Source: Selenomonas sp. GACV-9 (lineage in GTDB: Bacteria > Bacillota > Negativicutes > Selenomonadales > Selenomonadaceae). From it: DNA of 64,000 nucleotides. Below are positions 24,807 through 33,207 of the stretch, in pieces. The stretch spans positions 1-64,000 of the forward strand of contig FPAX01000012.1 of the NCBI GenBank assembly GCA_900116485.1, read 5' to 3'. The position numbers and the translations under genes are program-made. The stretch's first letter is position 1. Each line of letters starts with the position of its first letter. The notes under the pieces are model-generated. The model made no database searches. It saw only the letters and a list, made by a program, of their open reading frames with translations, and was not told where the DNA came from.

Positions 24807-26819
24807 GTGGAGAATAATGAACGCAGACGGCGGCTGGGGAAAGCGCTGGCGGGAACTTCACGCGACTTGCCGATAACGATAAATCAGTTGGCCAAGCTGT
24901 TGCAGGTATCGGTGCGTACGGTACATTATGACCTCAAGGAGATTGAGGGCGAGCTGGCAGAGCAGGGCATGGTACTCTGCCGTCAGCCACGGCGGGGGAT
25001 GTGGCTCGAGAGTGCCGACTGTACGGGCAGCACGCATGTGGAGCAGCATATCCTTGGACGCAAGGAGCGGCAGGACCGCATCATCCTGGCCTTGCTTGGC
25101 GAGCAGAAATGCTCGATTGACGGCCTGGCGGAGATGCTCGACATCAGCCGCACGACGCTGCTGGCTGACCTCAAGGACGTGCAGGAAATCCTCGAGAAAC
25201 GCAATCTCGTCTACGATTCCAAGCGTGGCTTGGGCATCTGGGCACATGGGGATGAGCAGGCCTGCCGCGATATGCTCATCCATATCTTCAATCGGGCAAG
25301 CTACGATTTCCGTGGTCATTTTGATTTTGATGGTCCCTGTCCTGCGGGGCAGGAACTTTTCCGGGATTATGTGCAGGATCTGCCCGTCGAGCAGATCGCG
25401 CATTTTTTCCTGGAGCTTATGGAGCGGCGTGGTCTCCTGGAGAATGACTCGTCGGCCAATCGCATGATCTGTGCGCTCTTGGTGCAGTTCAAGCGGCTGC
25501 AGCAGGGCCATGACATGAGCTATCAGGCACCGCTGGGATTCCTGTCGGATGAGGGGGAGCAGCTCAAACGGCTCGCTGGCGAGATTGCGCAGTCGCTAGA
25601 TGAGCTGCAGCGCGGTTTCCGCCAGCCGGGCGAGATGCAGTATCTGGTTCGCGAACTGCTGCACAGCCGCATCTTCTTCCTGTCGGGGGATGACAGGCGG
25701 CGTCAGCCCAAGGATGTCAATGTCGAGGCCGTCGATCTTGCGCGGCGTTTTATCGAGTATGCGCAGGTATGGCTCGGCGATTTCTACCTCGACGACGATG
25801 AGCTGCTCTACAATCTGGCCTTGCACCTGCAGCCGGCCATCGAGCGGGCGCATTTCGGCATCATGCTGACGAATCCGTTGCTGGGCAGCATCAAGGAGCA
25901 GTACGCGTCGCTCTACGATATCGCCAATCGTGCCGCGGCCAAGATTACTGAGCATATGGGCATCGCCTTTTCGGAAGATGAGATCGGCTATCTGACCATC
26001 CATCTCGGGGCGGCTGTCGAGCGCCGCAACCTGCAGCGCAAAAAGCAGTTGTCGGTGTTGCTGGTCTGCGGCAATGGCATCGGCACGGCCAATCTGCTGG
26101 CCATGACACTGCGCAACAACCTGCCCTATATCCAGATCGTCAAGACGGTTTCGCTCTACCGCCTTTCAGAAGAGGATATGGCGCATGTGGATATCATCAT
26201 CAGCACGGTCGACATCCAGAAGGTACCGCCGGGGATGGCGGTGCTGCGCGTCTCGCCAATCCTTACCGATGCGGGCATCCAGGTCATCGAGGGGCAGATC
26301 CGCTATTTCTATCATAAGAAATACATGACGGAGCCGCTGCCGGGACAGGCACTGACCAAGGAACGCGGCCTCGTGGAACTTTTGCGCGAAGATCTCATCT
26401 GTCTCGATGGCCAGGCGGCTGACTGGGAGGATGCCGTCACCCAGGCGGGCAATCTGTTGCTGGCCGATGGGGCGGTTACCGAGCATTATGTGCGGCAGAT
26501 GGTCCGGGTGGTGCGCAACATCGGCCCCTATATCGTTGTCTGCGATGGTGTGGCGATGCCCCATGCGCATATCGAGGACGGCGCGCACAAGGTGGCCGTG
26601 AGTTTCCTCCGGCTCAAGGAGCCGGTGCTGTTCAGCGATGACCAGCGTCCTGTCGATATGCTGTTCGCCTTCTCGACTACGAGTGAGAAGGCACATCTGC
26701 CGCTGCTCTCGGACCTTTGGCGGGTATTCAACAGCGAGAGCATGCTGCGGTCGCTGCATACCTGCGCCGATGCGGCAGCCATGCGGCATCAGCTGCAGCA
26801 GTTCCTGCAAAAAGCATAA
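24807..26819 (+). CDS. PRD-domain transcriptional activator with PTS IIB/IIA modules
   Basis: 670 residues of the MtlR/LicR type. Two N-terminal helix-turn-helix domains (about 12-70 and 88-145: ITINQLAKLLQVSVRTVHYDLK; CSIDGLAEMLDISRTTLLADLK), two PTS regulation domains (about 185-400, His in GYLTIHLGAAVERR), a IIB-like domain (about 411-500, LLVCGNGIGTANLL with phospho-Cys) and a IIA domain (about 525-665, MPHAHIED with phospho-His). Being DNA-binding, it is an activator rather than a BglG antiterminator. GTG start, 7 nt behind AGGGAGG. Placed directly upstream of the ascorbate-type PTS, it surely senses flux through that system. Confidence 0.93.
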   Translation: MENNERRRRLGKALAGTSRDLPITINQLAKLLQVSVRTVHYDLKEIEGELAEQGMVLCRQPRRGMWLESADCTGSTHVEQHILGRKERQDRIILALLGEQKCSIDGLAEMLDISRTTLLADLKDVQEILEKRNLVYDSKRGLGIWAHGDEQACRDMLIHIFNRASYDFRGHFDFDGPCPAGQELFRDYVQDLPVEQIAHFFLELMERRGLLENDSSANRMICALLVQFKRLQQGHDMSYQAPLGFLSDEGEQLKRLAGEIAQSLDELQRGFRQPGEMQYLVRELLHSRIFFLSGDDRRRQPKDVNVEAVDLARRFIEYAQVWLGDFYLDDDELLYNLALHLQPAIERAHFGIMLTNPLLGSIKEQYASLYDIANRAAAKITEHMGIAFSEDEIGYLTIHLGAAVERRNLQRKKQLSVLLVCGNGIGTANLLAMTLRNNLPYIQIVKTVSLYRLSEEDMAHVDIIISTVDIQKVPPGMAVLRVSPILTDAGIQVIEGQIRYFYHKKYMTEPLPGQALTKERGLVELLREDLICLDGQAADWEDAVTQAGNLLLADGAVTEHYVRQMVRVVRNIGPYIVVCDGVAMPHAHIEDGAHKVAVSFLRLKEPVLFSDDQRPVDMLFAFSTTSEKAHLPLLSDLWRVFNSESMLRSLHTCADAAAMRHQLQQFLQKA

Positions 26820-26827
26820 GGAATCTG

Positions 26828-26860
26828 AAAGCTTGCACAAGTATTGTGCAAGCTTTTGTT
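26828..26860 (+). terminator. Terminator between PRD regulator and PTS operon
   Basis: AAAGCTTGCACAA and TTGTGCAAGCTTT form a perfect 13-bp stem with a GTA loop, followed by TGTTCTT. Confidence 0.8.
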
Positions 26861-26861
26861 C

Positions 26862-26890
26862 TTGTTGTGGCTGGTTTTCATTCGTATAAT
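26862..26890 (+). promoter_or_regulatory. Promoter of the PTS-transketolase operon
   Basis: TTGTTG and TATAAT with a 17-bp spacer, directly behind the terminator and about 65 bp before the IIA start; likely target of the PRD activator. Confidence 0.6.
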
Positions 26891-26955
26891 GAGAGCGTGG
26901 ATGAAAGACATGGCGGCAGGGAGGCAGCCAGAGGATAGAGAAAGGAGGCGATGGC

Positions 26956-27405
26956 ATGCTGGAGGATTTCGTTGGCGAGCAGGATATCCTGCTCGGAGAG
27001 TCCTGCAAGGATTGGGAGGCAGCCATTGAACGCGGTGCGCAGCCGCTCTTGCAGCGCGGGGTCATCGAGCCTGCGTATGTGGAGGCCATCAAGCAGAACC
27101 ATCGGGAAATGCCGTACATGGTCATAGCACCGGGCATCATGCTGGCTCATGCGCGTCCCGAGTGCGGGGCCAAGGATATGGGGCTGACGCTTATGACGCT
27201 CAAGGAGCCCGTGGAGTTTGGCAGTGCCCACAATGATCCCGTGCGGCTCGTCATCACGCTGGCAACGCCGGATGAGAGGAAACATCTCAAAATGTTAGAG
27301 GCACTCACGGATTTCCTTATGGTGCCGGAGTGTTTGGATAATTTCCTGGCTGCAAAGACAGTTGGGGAGGCTATGGCAATCTTGAAAGGAGACGAAGGAA
27401 AATGA
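26956..27405 (+). CDS. PTS sugar transporter subunit IIA (ascorbate/fructose-mannitol type)
   Basis: A 149-residue cytoplasmic phosphocarrier taking phosphate from HPr and passing it to IIB. PTS_EIIA_2 fold: phospho-His in IMLAHARPECGAK (about residue 62), VEFGSAHNDPVRLVITLATPD and the C-terminal helix DFLMVPECLDNFLAA. AAAGGAGG lies 7 nt before the ATG. A nearer out-of-frame ATG (26951) is not used. First gene of the operon; stop overlaps the IIB start. Confidence 0.92.
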   Translation: MLEDFVGEQDILLGESCKDWEAAIERGAQPLLQRGVIEPAYVEAIKQNHREMPYMVIAPGIMLAHARPECGAKDMGLTLMTLKEPVEFGSAHNDPVRLVITLATPDERKHLKMLEALTDFLMVPECLDNFLAAKTVGEAMAILKGDEGK

Positions 27406-27683
27406 AGATTCTCGTATGTTGTGGCAGCGGTCTTGGCAGTTCATTCATGATTGAGATGAACATCAAGAACGTACTCAAGGAGCTTGGTGTCGAGGCGGAG
27501 GTTACGCACTGCGATCTTTCGTCGGCTGCCGGCAATAAGTCCGATATCTATGTCGGCACGCGCGACATCGCGACGCAGCTTGTAGGCTTGGGCGGCGAGG
27601 TGGTATCGCTCAACAACATGATCGACAAGCAGGAGCTCAAGGAAAAGATCACTGCGGCCGTAGAAAAGGTTTCGCAGGGATGA
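27402..27683 (+). CDS. PTS transporter subunit IIB (ascorbate-type, UlaB-like)
   Basis: 93 residues. The phospho-Cys loop is KILVCCGSGLGSSFMIEM near the N-terminus, typical of the ascorbate (SgaB/UlaB) IIB family, whose P-loop carries GxGxSxM after Cys. It receives phosphate from IIA and transfers it to sugar held by IIC. The ATG overlaps the IIA stop. Confidence 0.92.
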   Translation: MKILVCCGSGLGSSFMIEMNIKNVLKELGVEAEVTHCDLSSAAGNKSDIYVGTRDIATQLVGLGGEVVSLNNMIDKQELKEKITAAVEKVSQG

Positions 27684-27722
27684 AACAGCTATCATAACTA
27701 AATAATAAAAGGGGGATTTACG

Positions 27723-28997
27723 GTGTTAAAATTTATTCTCGATATTTTAAGTGTACCGGCAATACTCATCGGTTTAGTTTCCTTTATCGGCCTCGTCGTA
27801 CAGAAGAAGGGGATTTCGGATGTACTCAAGGGTTCGATCAAGACGGTTATGGGCGTTTTGATTCTCGGCGGTGGCGCCGGTCTGGCTGTGACGTCGTTGG
27901 GGCATTTCGGCACGATGTTCCAGTATGGTTTTGGCATCACGGGCGTCGTTCCGCACAATGAGGCCATCGTAGGCATGGCTCTGGAGACGTATGGCACGCA
28001 GACAGCACTCATCATGGCTTTTGGTATGGTTGCCAACGTTCTCATTGCGCGTTTCACGCCGCTCAAGTTCATCTTCCTCACGGGTCATCATACGCTCTAC
28101 ATGGCTTGCATGATCGGTATCATCCTGACGGTCGGTGGCTTCGAAGGGGCAACTCTCGTAGCTGTCGGTGCAGCTATCCTCGGCCTGGTCATGGCTCTTT
28201 TCCCGGCTATTGCCCATCCGGTCATGAAGAAGATTTCGGGCAGCGATGATGTTGCCTTCGGTCATTTCGGTACGGTTGGTTATGTATTTGCTGCTTATAT
28301 CGGCAAACTGCTTGGCAACAAAGAGCAGAGCACGGAGGATATCAACTTCCCACAGGGCCTCGCTTTCCTGCGTGACTCGTCGCTGGCTATCTCGCTGGTC
28401 ATGCTCGTATTGTTCCTGATTGTCGCCCTGGCTTGCGGCCCGGAATATGTTGAGAAAGAACTCAGCGGCGGCCAGAATTTCCTGGTATTCTCCATCCTGC
28501 AGGCTATCACCTTTGCTGGCGGTGTCTATGTCATCCTCGCTGGTGTCCGCCTGATCCTGGCAGAAATCGTCCCGGCATTCACGGGTATCGCTACGACCCT
28601 TGTCCCGAATGCTAAACCGGCTATCGACTGCCCGGTTGTCTTCCCGTTCGCTCCGAATGCCGTACTCATCGGCTTCCTGTCGAGCTTTGTCGGCGGCGTC
28701 ATCGGCATGGGCATCCTGTTGATGATGGGCTCGTCGATGCCGTGGCTGCCAATCATCCTGCCGAGTGTTGTCCCGCACTTCTTCTGCGGCGCTACGGCTG
28801 GTGTATTCGGCAACGCAACGGGCGGCCTGCGCGGCTGCATCTTCGGCGCTATGGCTCATGGTCTGCTGATCACGTTCCTGCCGATTCTCTTGATGCCGGT
28901 TCTCGGCAACCTCGGTTTTGCCAACACGACCTTCAGCGATGCAGACTTCTGCGTCGTCGGCACGATCCTTGGCAATGTTATCAATCTGATCAAGTAA
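27723..28997 (+). CDS. PTS transporter subunit IIC (ascorbate-type, UlaA-like)
   Basis: A 424-residue polytopic membrane permease of the SgaT/UlaA family. N-terminal helices begin LKFILDILSVPAILIGLVSF, with GVLILGGGAGLAVTSLGHFG, FLTGHHTLYMACM (family-typical HH), and GHFGTVGYVFAAYIGKLLG. It lacks a fused IIB, which is separately encoded upstream. Because UlaD/E/F/G are absent and a split transketolase follows, the substrate may be a pentose, pentitol or related sugar acid rather than ascorbate. Confidence 0.92.
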   Translation: MLKFILDILSVPAILIGLVSFIGLVVQKKGISDVLKGSIKTVMGVLILGGGAGLAVTSLGHFGTMFQYGFGITGVVPHNEAIVGMALETYGTQTALIMAFGMVANVLIARFTPLKFIFLTGHHTLYMACMIGIILTVGGFEGATLVAVGAAILGLVMALFPAIAHPVMKKISGSDDVAFGHFGTVGYVFAAYIGKLLGNKEQSTEDINFPQGLAFLRDSSLAISLVMLVLFLIVALACGPEYVEKELSGGQNFLVFSILQAITFAGGVYVILAGVRLILAEIVPAFTGIATTLVPNAKPAIDCPVVFPFAPNAVLIGFLSSFVGGVIGMGILLMMGSSMPWLPIILPSVVPHFFCGATAGVFGNATGGLRGCIFGAMAHGLLITFLPILLMPVLGNLGFANTTFSDADFCVVGTILGNVINLIK

Positions 28998-29011
28998 TGG
29001 AGCTGTAAATC

Positions 29012-29857
29012 ATGATGGAAATACAGAATCTGCCGGAGCTGGCGGTCACGGTGCGTGAGGATATCCTGCGCATGACTCATGCCGCTGGCAACGGCCATCC
29101 AGGTGGCAGCCTGTCAGCCACCGATTATCTGGTCTGGCTCTACAATCGGGAAATGAATGTCCGTCCGGATGAGCCCAATTGGGAAGATCGCGACCGTTTC
29201 GTATTGTCGAAGGGCCATGTGGTGCCGGCACTTTACGCAGTGCTGGCACATAAGGGCTACTTTCCGCTGGAAGATTTGCTGACGCTGCGCAAACCGACAT
29301 CACATCTGCAGGGACATCCGAACATGAACGATACGCCGGGCATCGATATGTCCTCGGGCTCATTAGGCCAAGGCATCGGCGCGGCTGTCGGCATGGCCAA
29401 GGGCGCAAAGGTACTGGGCAAGGACATCCATGTGCATGTGCTGATCGGTGATGGCGAATGCGCCGAAGGCGAGGTGTGGGAGGCAGCGCTCTACGCTGCC
29501 CACTACAAGCTCGACAATCTCTGCGTGGCTGTCGATGTCAATGGCCTGCAGATTGATGGGCCGACGGCTGAGGTAATGAACACTGCGCCCCTCGATGCGA
29601 AATTTGCGGCATTCGGCTTTGATACCATCACGGTCGATGGTCATGACTTTGAAGGTATCGCCAAGGGCTTTGCGCGGTTCCATGCGAACCAGGGCAGTGG
29701 CCGGCCGACGGTCATCCTGATGAAGACGGTCAAGGGTAAAGGTGTCAGTTTCATGGAAAACAATGCGGGCTGGCATGGCAAAGCGCCGAATGACGCCGAG
29801 CTGGAGCAGGGACTCAAGGATTTGGCTGCCATCCGGCAGCAGTTGAAGGAGGGTTGA
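29012..29857 (+). CDS. Transketolase, N-terminal subunit
   Basis: 281 residues of a split transketolase: thiamine-diphosphate domain with TAAGNGHPGGSLSATDY-like (residues about 20-36: HAAGNGHPGGSLSATD), GHVVPALYAVLA, GSLGQGIGAAVGMAKG, and the metal/ThDP motif GDGECAEGEVWEAALYA with VDVNGLQIDG. It transfers two-carbon ketol groups together with the next gene product. Starts 14 nt after the IIC gene, so it is in the PTS operon. Confidence 0.95.
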   Translation: MMEIQNLPELAVTVREDILRMTHAAGNGHPGGSLSATDYLVWLYNREMNVRPDEPNWEDRDRFVLSKGHVVPALYAVLAHKGYFPLEDLLTLRKPTSHLQGHPNMNDTPGIDMSSGSLGQGIGAAVGMAKGAKVLGKDIHVHVLIGDGECAEGEVWEAALYAAHYKLDNLCVAVDVNGLQIDGPTAEVMNTAPLDAKFAAFGFDTITVDGHDFEGIAKGFARFHANQGSGRPTVILMKTVKGKGVSFMENNAGWHGKAPNDAELEQGLKDLAAIRQQLKEG

Positions 29858-29860
29858 GGC

Positions 29861-30808
29861 ATGGCAGAACAGAAGAAGATTGCGACGCGTGACAGTTTCG
29901 GCCGTGCTCTCGTGGAACTTGGCCGTGAGCATCAGGAGATTGTCGTCATGGATGCCGATCTGGCCGGAGCCACCCGCTCCGGTATGTTCAAGAAGGAGTT
30001 TCCCGAGCGCTTTTTCGACTGCGGCATCGCTGAGGGTAATATGATGAGCGCGGCTGCCGGCATGGCAGCGATGGGACTAGTCCCCGTTGTTTCCACCTTT
30101 GCCATGTTTGCCGCTGGGCGTGCTTTTGAGCAGGTGCGCAATGGCATTGGGTATCCCCATCTCAATGTCAAGATCTGTGCGACGCATGCAGGCATTTCCG
30201 TGGGCGCCGACGGAGCGACCCATCAGTGCTGCGAAGACTTCGCGCTGATGCGCAGTATCCCTGGCATGACGGTGCTCTGCCCCTCCGACGATGTCGAGGC
30301 GCGCAAGCTCCTGCGGGCAGCCTATGAGATGGAAGGGCCTGTCTACATGCGGTTTGGACGGCTGGGCGTGCCGGTCTTCCATGACGAGACGGCAGAGCTT
30401 GCCATCGGCAAGGCAGAAGTCCTGCGCGACGGCCGTGATGTCGCACTGATCGCTACGGGCATCCTGGTGCCCGAGGCCGTCAAGGCGGCGGAAAAACTGG
30501 CTGCCCAGGGCATCGAGGCCCGGGTCATCAACATGGCGACTATCAAGCCGCTGGATGAGGAATGCGTACGGCAGGCCGCCAAGGAGTGCGGTGCCATCGT
30601 CACCGTCGAAGAGCACAATATCATCGGTGGTCTCGGCGAGGCAGTCTGTGCAGTACTGGCTGAGCAATGCCCGACGCCTGTATGCCGCATCGGTGTCCGC
30701 GATTGTTTCGGCCATTCGGCTTCGGCAGAAGAATTGCTGGCTGAGCACGGCCTGACGGCAGAAAACATTGCGGTCAAGGCGCAGCGGCTCATTGCCCGCA
30801 AAGGTTGA
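29861..30808 (+). CDS. Transketolase, C-terminal subunit
   Basis: 315 residues: pyrimidine-binding domain (DADLAGATRSGMF, CGIAEGNMMSAAAGMAAMG with the catalytic Glu, SVGADGATHQCCEDFALMR) and C-terminal transketolase domain (ARVINMATIKPLD, VEEHNIIGGLGEAV). It completes the split transketolase, beginning 3 nt after the N-terminal subunit. Operon association with a PTS suggests processing of a phosphorylated ketopentose. Confidence 0.95.
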   Translation: MAEQKKIATRDSFGRALVELGREHQEIVVMDADLAGATRSGMFKKEFPERFFDCGIAEGNMMSAAAGMAAMGLVPVVSTFAMFAAGRAFEQVRNGIGYPHLNVKICATHAGISVGADGATHQCCEDFALMRSIPGMTVLCPSDDVEARKLLRAAYEMEGPVYMRFGRLGVPVFHDETAELAIGKAEVLRDGRDVALIATGILVPEAVKAAEKLAAQGIEARVINMATIKPLDEECVRQAAKECGAIVTVEEHNIIGGLGEAVCAVLAEQCPTPVCRIGVRDCFGHSASAEELLAEHGLTAENIAVKAQRLIARKG

Positions 30809-30831
30809 ATGTGATTGTAATTCCCTTGATG

Positions 30832-30869
30832 AATCCCCATCGCACAAAACAGCGATGGGGATTATTTTT
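30832..30869 (+). terminator. Terminator of the PTS-transketolase operon
   Basis: AATCCCCATCGC and GCGATGGGGATT pair perfectly around ACAAAACA, followed by ATTTTTG. Confidence 0.85.
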
Positions 30870-30971
30870 GCTTTTGCTGTGATTGTTTGACAATGTTTGG
30901 TTTTTGATAGTAGACATGTTTCCATACAGTGTAAATTGTGCTAAAATAAGTGACAAAGGAGAGGTGCAACT

Positions 30972-31931
30972 ATGTTAAAACCACACAAATTAGCAATCAT
31001 TGGACTCGGACATGTTGGCTCGGCGGTACTGGCGCGGGCAATTGCCTGCCAGCTGGCAGCGGAAATCGTCTGCATCGATATCAAGCCGGAGGTGGCTCAT
31101 GGTGAGGCTGTCGACGCGACGCATTCGATTGCCTGTGCGCTGACGCCGAATGTTCATGTATATGCGGGCGGCTTTGAGGAATGTCATGACGCGGATGTCA
31201 TCATTTGCGCGGCTGGCCCCAGCATCATGCCAGGTGGTGTCATGGATCGCTTGACGCTGGCCAAGGAGAATGCGGCAGTCATCCGCGACGTCATGAGCGA
31301 AGTGACGAAGTATACGCGGGAGGCCGTATTCATCATGATCACGAATCCCCTCGATGTTACGACGCATGTGGCAGCGACGGAGTTCGGCTATCCGGAAGGC
31401 CGCCTGTTCGGCACGGGCACGACGCTGGAGACGCTGCGTTTCAAGAGCATCCTCGGTGCGCATTACCATGTGGATCCGACAGATGTGCAGGGCTACATGC
31501 TCGGCGAGCATGGCAACTCGGCGTTCCCGGCTTGGAGCACGGTCAGCATCGGCGGTGTGCCGCTGGCGGAGCTCGATGAGTTCTATGACCACGAAGAGCA
31601 GTTTGACCGGGAAAAGGTGGCTGGTGAGGTCGTCAACACGGCGTATGATGTGCTGCAGTCGAAGGGCTGGACCAACACGGGCATCGCGATGGGCGCCTGC
31701 CGTCTGGCCAAGGCTGTGCTCTACGATGAGCATGCCGTGCTGACCGTTTCGACGCCGCTCCATGGCGAGTACGGTATCGAGGATGTATCGCTGTCCCTGC
31801 CAAGCGTCATCGGCAAGGGCGGTGTGCTGAAACGCGTGCCGCTGCATCTGCCGGCTGCTGAAGAGGAAATGCTCCATAAGAGTGCCGAAAGTGTCAAGGC
31901 CGTCTTGCGTGCTAATGGTATAATTGGATAA
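30972..31931 (+). CDS. LDH/MDH superfamily L-2-hydroxyacid dehydrogenase
   Basis: A 319-residue NAD-dependent enzyme of the lactate/malate dehydrogenase superfamily. Rossmann GLGHVGSAV at about 12-20, Asp for NAD ribose in IVCIDIKP, MITNPLDV, and the catalytic LGEHGNSAFPAWS (His near 180; usual LDH form is GEHGDTE). In the substrate loop (AAGPSIMPGG, about 80-89) the position that is Gln in LDH and Arg in MDH appears to be Ile or Met, so it may prefer bulkier 2-oxoacids, as HicDH enzymes do. Monocistronic behind a terminator. Confidence 0.85.
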   Translation: MLKPHKLAIIGLGHVGSAVLARAIACQLAAEIVCIDIKPEVAHGEAVDATHSIACALTPNVHVYAGGFEECHDADVIICAAGPSIMPGGVMDRLTLAKENAAVIRDVMSEVTKYTREAVFIMITNPLDVTTHVAATEFGYPEGRLFGTGTTLETLRFKSILGAHYHVDPTDVQGYMLGEHGNSAFPAWSTVSIGGVPLAELDEFYDHEEQFDREKVAGEVVNTAYDVLQSKGWTNTGIAMGACRLAKAVLYDEHAVLTVSTPLHGEYGIEDVSLSLPSVIGKGGVLKRVPLHLPAAEEEMLHKSAESVKAVLRANGIIG

Positions 31932-31966
31932 GAACAGCATATTTTCATAGCGAGAGGAGTCCTTAG

Positions 31967-32845
31967 ATGCTCTATACATTAGAAAACGAAACACTTTGCG
32001 TGCTGGTGCGCAGCCAGGGCGCAGAACTGCGCTCCATCAAGGAGCGGGCTGACGAGACCGAATACCTCTGGGATGGCAATCCTGAATGGTGGAAGTACAG
32101 TTCGCCGGTCTTGTTCCCGATTGTCGGCAAGCTGCGCGATGGCAAGTACCGTGTGAGCGGCAACGAATACGAGCTGCCAGGACACGGCTTTGGCCGCATC
32201 TCCGAGTTCGAGCTCGTGTCCCGCCAGAAGGACAGCATCGAGTTCGCCCTGGGCTGGTCCGAGGAGACACTCAAGGTCTATCCGTGGAAGTTTGAGCTCA
32301 ATGTCGGCTATGAGCTCGAGGAAAACAAGGTCAAGGTAATCTGGCGTGTCAAGAACCTTGACGAGAAACACATGGTATTCTCAATCGGTGCGCATGGTGC
32401 CTTCCGCTGCCCAATCGTGCCGGGGGAGAAGTTCGAGGACTACTACCTCGAGTTCCAAGAGGCTGAGGACATGCGGAACCTGCCGCTTGACAGCAAAGGC
32501 CAGTTCCAGCATGAATACGGCGATATGGCCGTCAAGGGCACGAAAATGCCCTTGAACTACGAGATGTTCCGCAACGATGCCCTGGCCTATGACGGGCAGA
32601 AGTCTGATGCAGTCAGCCTGCGCTCGACGAAGAGCGAGAAGTGCCTGACCGTCGAGGCCAAAGGGTTCCCATACTGGGGCTACTGGACGCCGGACAAGGG
32701 CGGCGCACCGTTTCTCTGCATCGAGCCTTGGCATGGCCATGCTGACTACGTGGACTTTGATGGTGACTTCAAAGACCGTGAAGGCAGCGAAGAGTTGGCA
32801 CCAGGCGAAGAAAAGAAATTCAGCTATACGATTGCGATTGGCTGA
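31967..32845 (+). CDS. Aldose 1-epimerase family protein (LacX-like)
   Basis: A 292-residue beta-sandwich protein of the galactose mutarotase-like superfamily, LacX/YeaD type. Characteristic: GAELRSIKERADETEYLWDG split near 20-40, SSPVLFPIVGKLRDG, ELPGHGFGRISEF (conserved His), and the late CIEPWHGHADY (Glu base region). Likely equilibrates alpha/beta anomers of an aldose or sugar phosphate. Starts 35 nt after the dehydrogenase gene and may be co-transcribed with it. Confidence 0.88.
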   Translation: MLYTLENETLCVLVRSQGAELRSIKERADETEYLWDGNPEWWKYSSPVLFPIVGKLRDGKYRVSGNEYELPGHGFGRISEFELVSRQKDSIEFALGWSEETLKVYPWKFELNVGYELEENKVKVIWRVKNLDEKHMVFSIGAHGAFRCPIVPGEKFEDYYLEFQEAEDMRNLPLDSKGQFQHEYGDMAVKGTKMPLNYEMFRNDALAYDGQKSDAVSLRSTKSEKCLTVEAKGFPYWGYWTPDKGGAPFLCIEPWHGHADYVDFDGDFKDREGSEELAPGEEKKFSYTIAIG

Positions 32846-32868
32846 GTAAATTAATAGGTAGACATACG

Positions 32869-32904
32869 AAAAAGCCACCCTCGACCAAAAGGGTGGCTTT
32901 TTGT
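32869..32904 (+). terminator. Terminator after aldose epimerase gene
   Basis: AAAAAGCCACCC and GGGTGGCTTTTT form a perfect 12-bp stem with an A-tract and T-tract. Confidence 0.9.
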
Positions 32905-33028
32905 TGTATTTGGAATGAACATCCTCGCAGAAAGGTGCTTTGAGGCCAAGCGCAAGCGCGGTCGATTGGCCAACCCGAAGTGGAGGTGTTACTGATAGAT
33001 GCGGACACGCTGAAGCGTCTGCTTTTTT
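32905..33028 (+). ncRNA. Candidate structured small RNA ending in a terminator
   Basis: This lies within a gene-free stretch of about 360 bases. It can fold into GGCCAA(GCGC-AA-GCGC)...TTGGCC (32944-32971) and ends with GCGGA-CGC/GCG-TCTGC (stem at 33001-33022, TGAA loop, two-base bulge) followed by six T, i.e. a second terminator with no recognised gene between the two. No promoter was recognised and no family is known to me. A 62-residue frame crossing its end (32980-33168) is probably not translated, as the next promoter lies inside it. Confidence 0.35.
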
Positions 33029-33129
33029 CAATACTTGCTTGTTTAGCATCGTACTACTACTCCGAGAATGTGAGAGATAACCTCGCGGTGATTGGTTCAT
33101 TTTTGACGACAAATATCCATTATTTTGGA

Positions 33130-33158
33130 TTGTTTCAACTTTATTACTCCGATAAAAT
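33130..33158 (+). promoter_or_regulatory. Promoter of the AfuABC-like operon
   Basis: TTGTTT and TAAAAT separated by 17 bp, about 50 bp before the ATPase start. Confidence 0.5.
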
Positions 33159-33207
33159 AAAGTCATAGCAGAAAACAAGAAGAAACAATGGAATGGAGGA
33201 GTTCCAG

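Noticed and set aside
27774..28859. 361-codon minus-strand frame
   Set aside because: Antisense to the PTS IIC gene; composition (Asp/Gln/Arg-rich, no motif) is that of a complement frame.
32980..33168. 62-residue hydrophobic reading frame
   Set aside because: Though hydrophobic and preceded by GTGGAGG-like bases, it crosses a likely terminator (33001-33028) and contains the promoter of the next operon; possible type I toxin was considered but nothing else supports it.
32381..33178. 265-codon minus-strand frame over the 33-kb gap
   Set aside because: Covers the epimerase gene on the opposite strand and two terminators; no ribosome site or domain.
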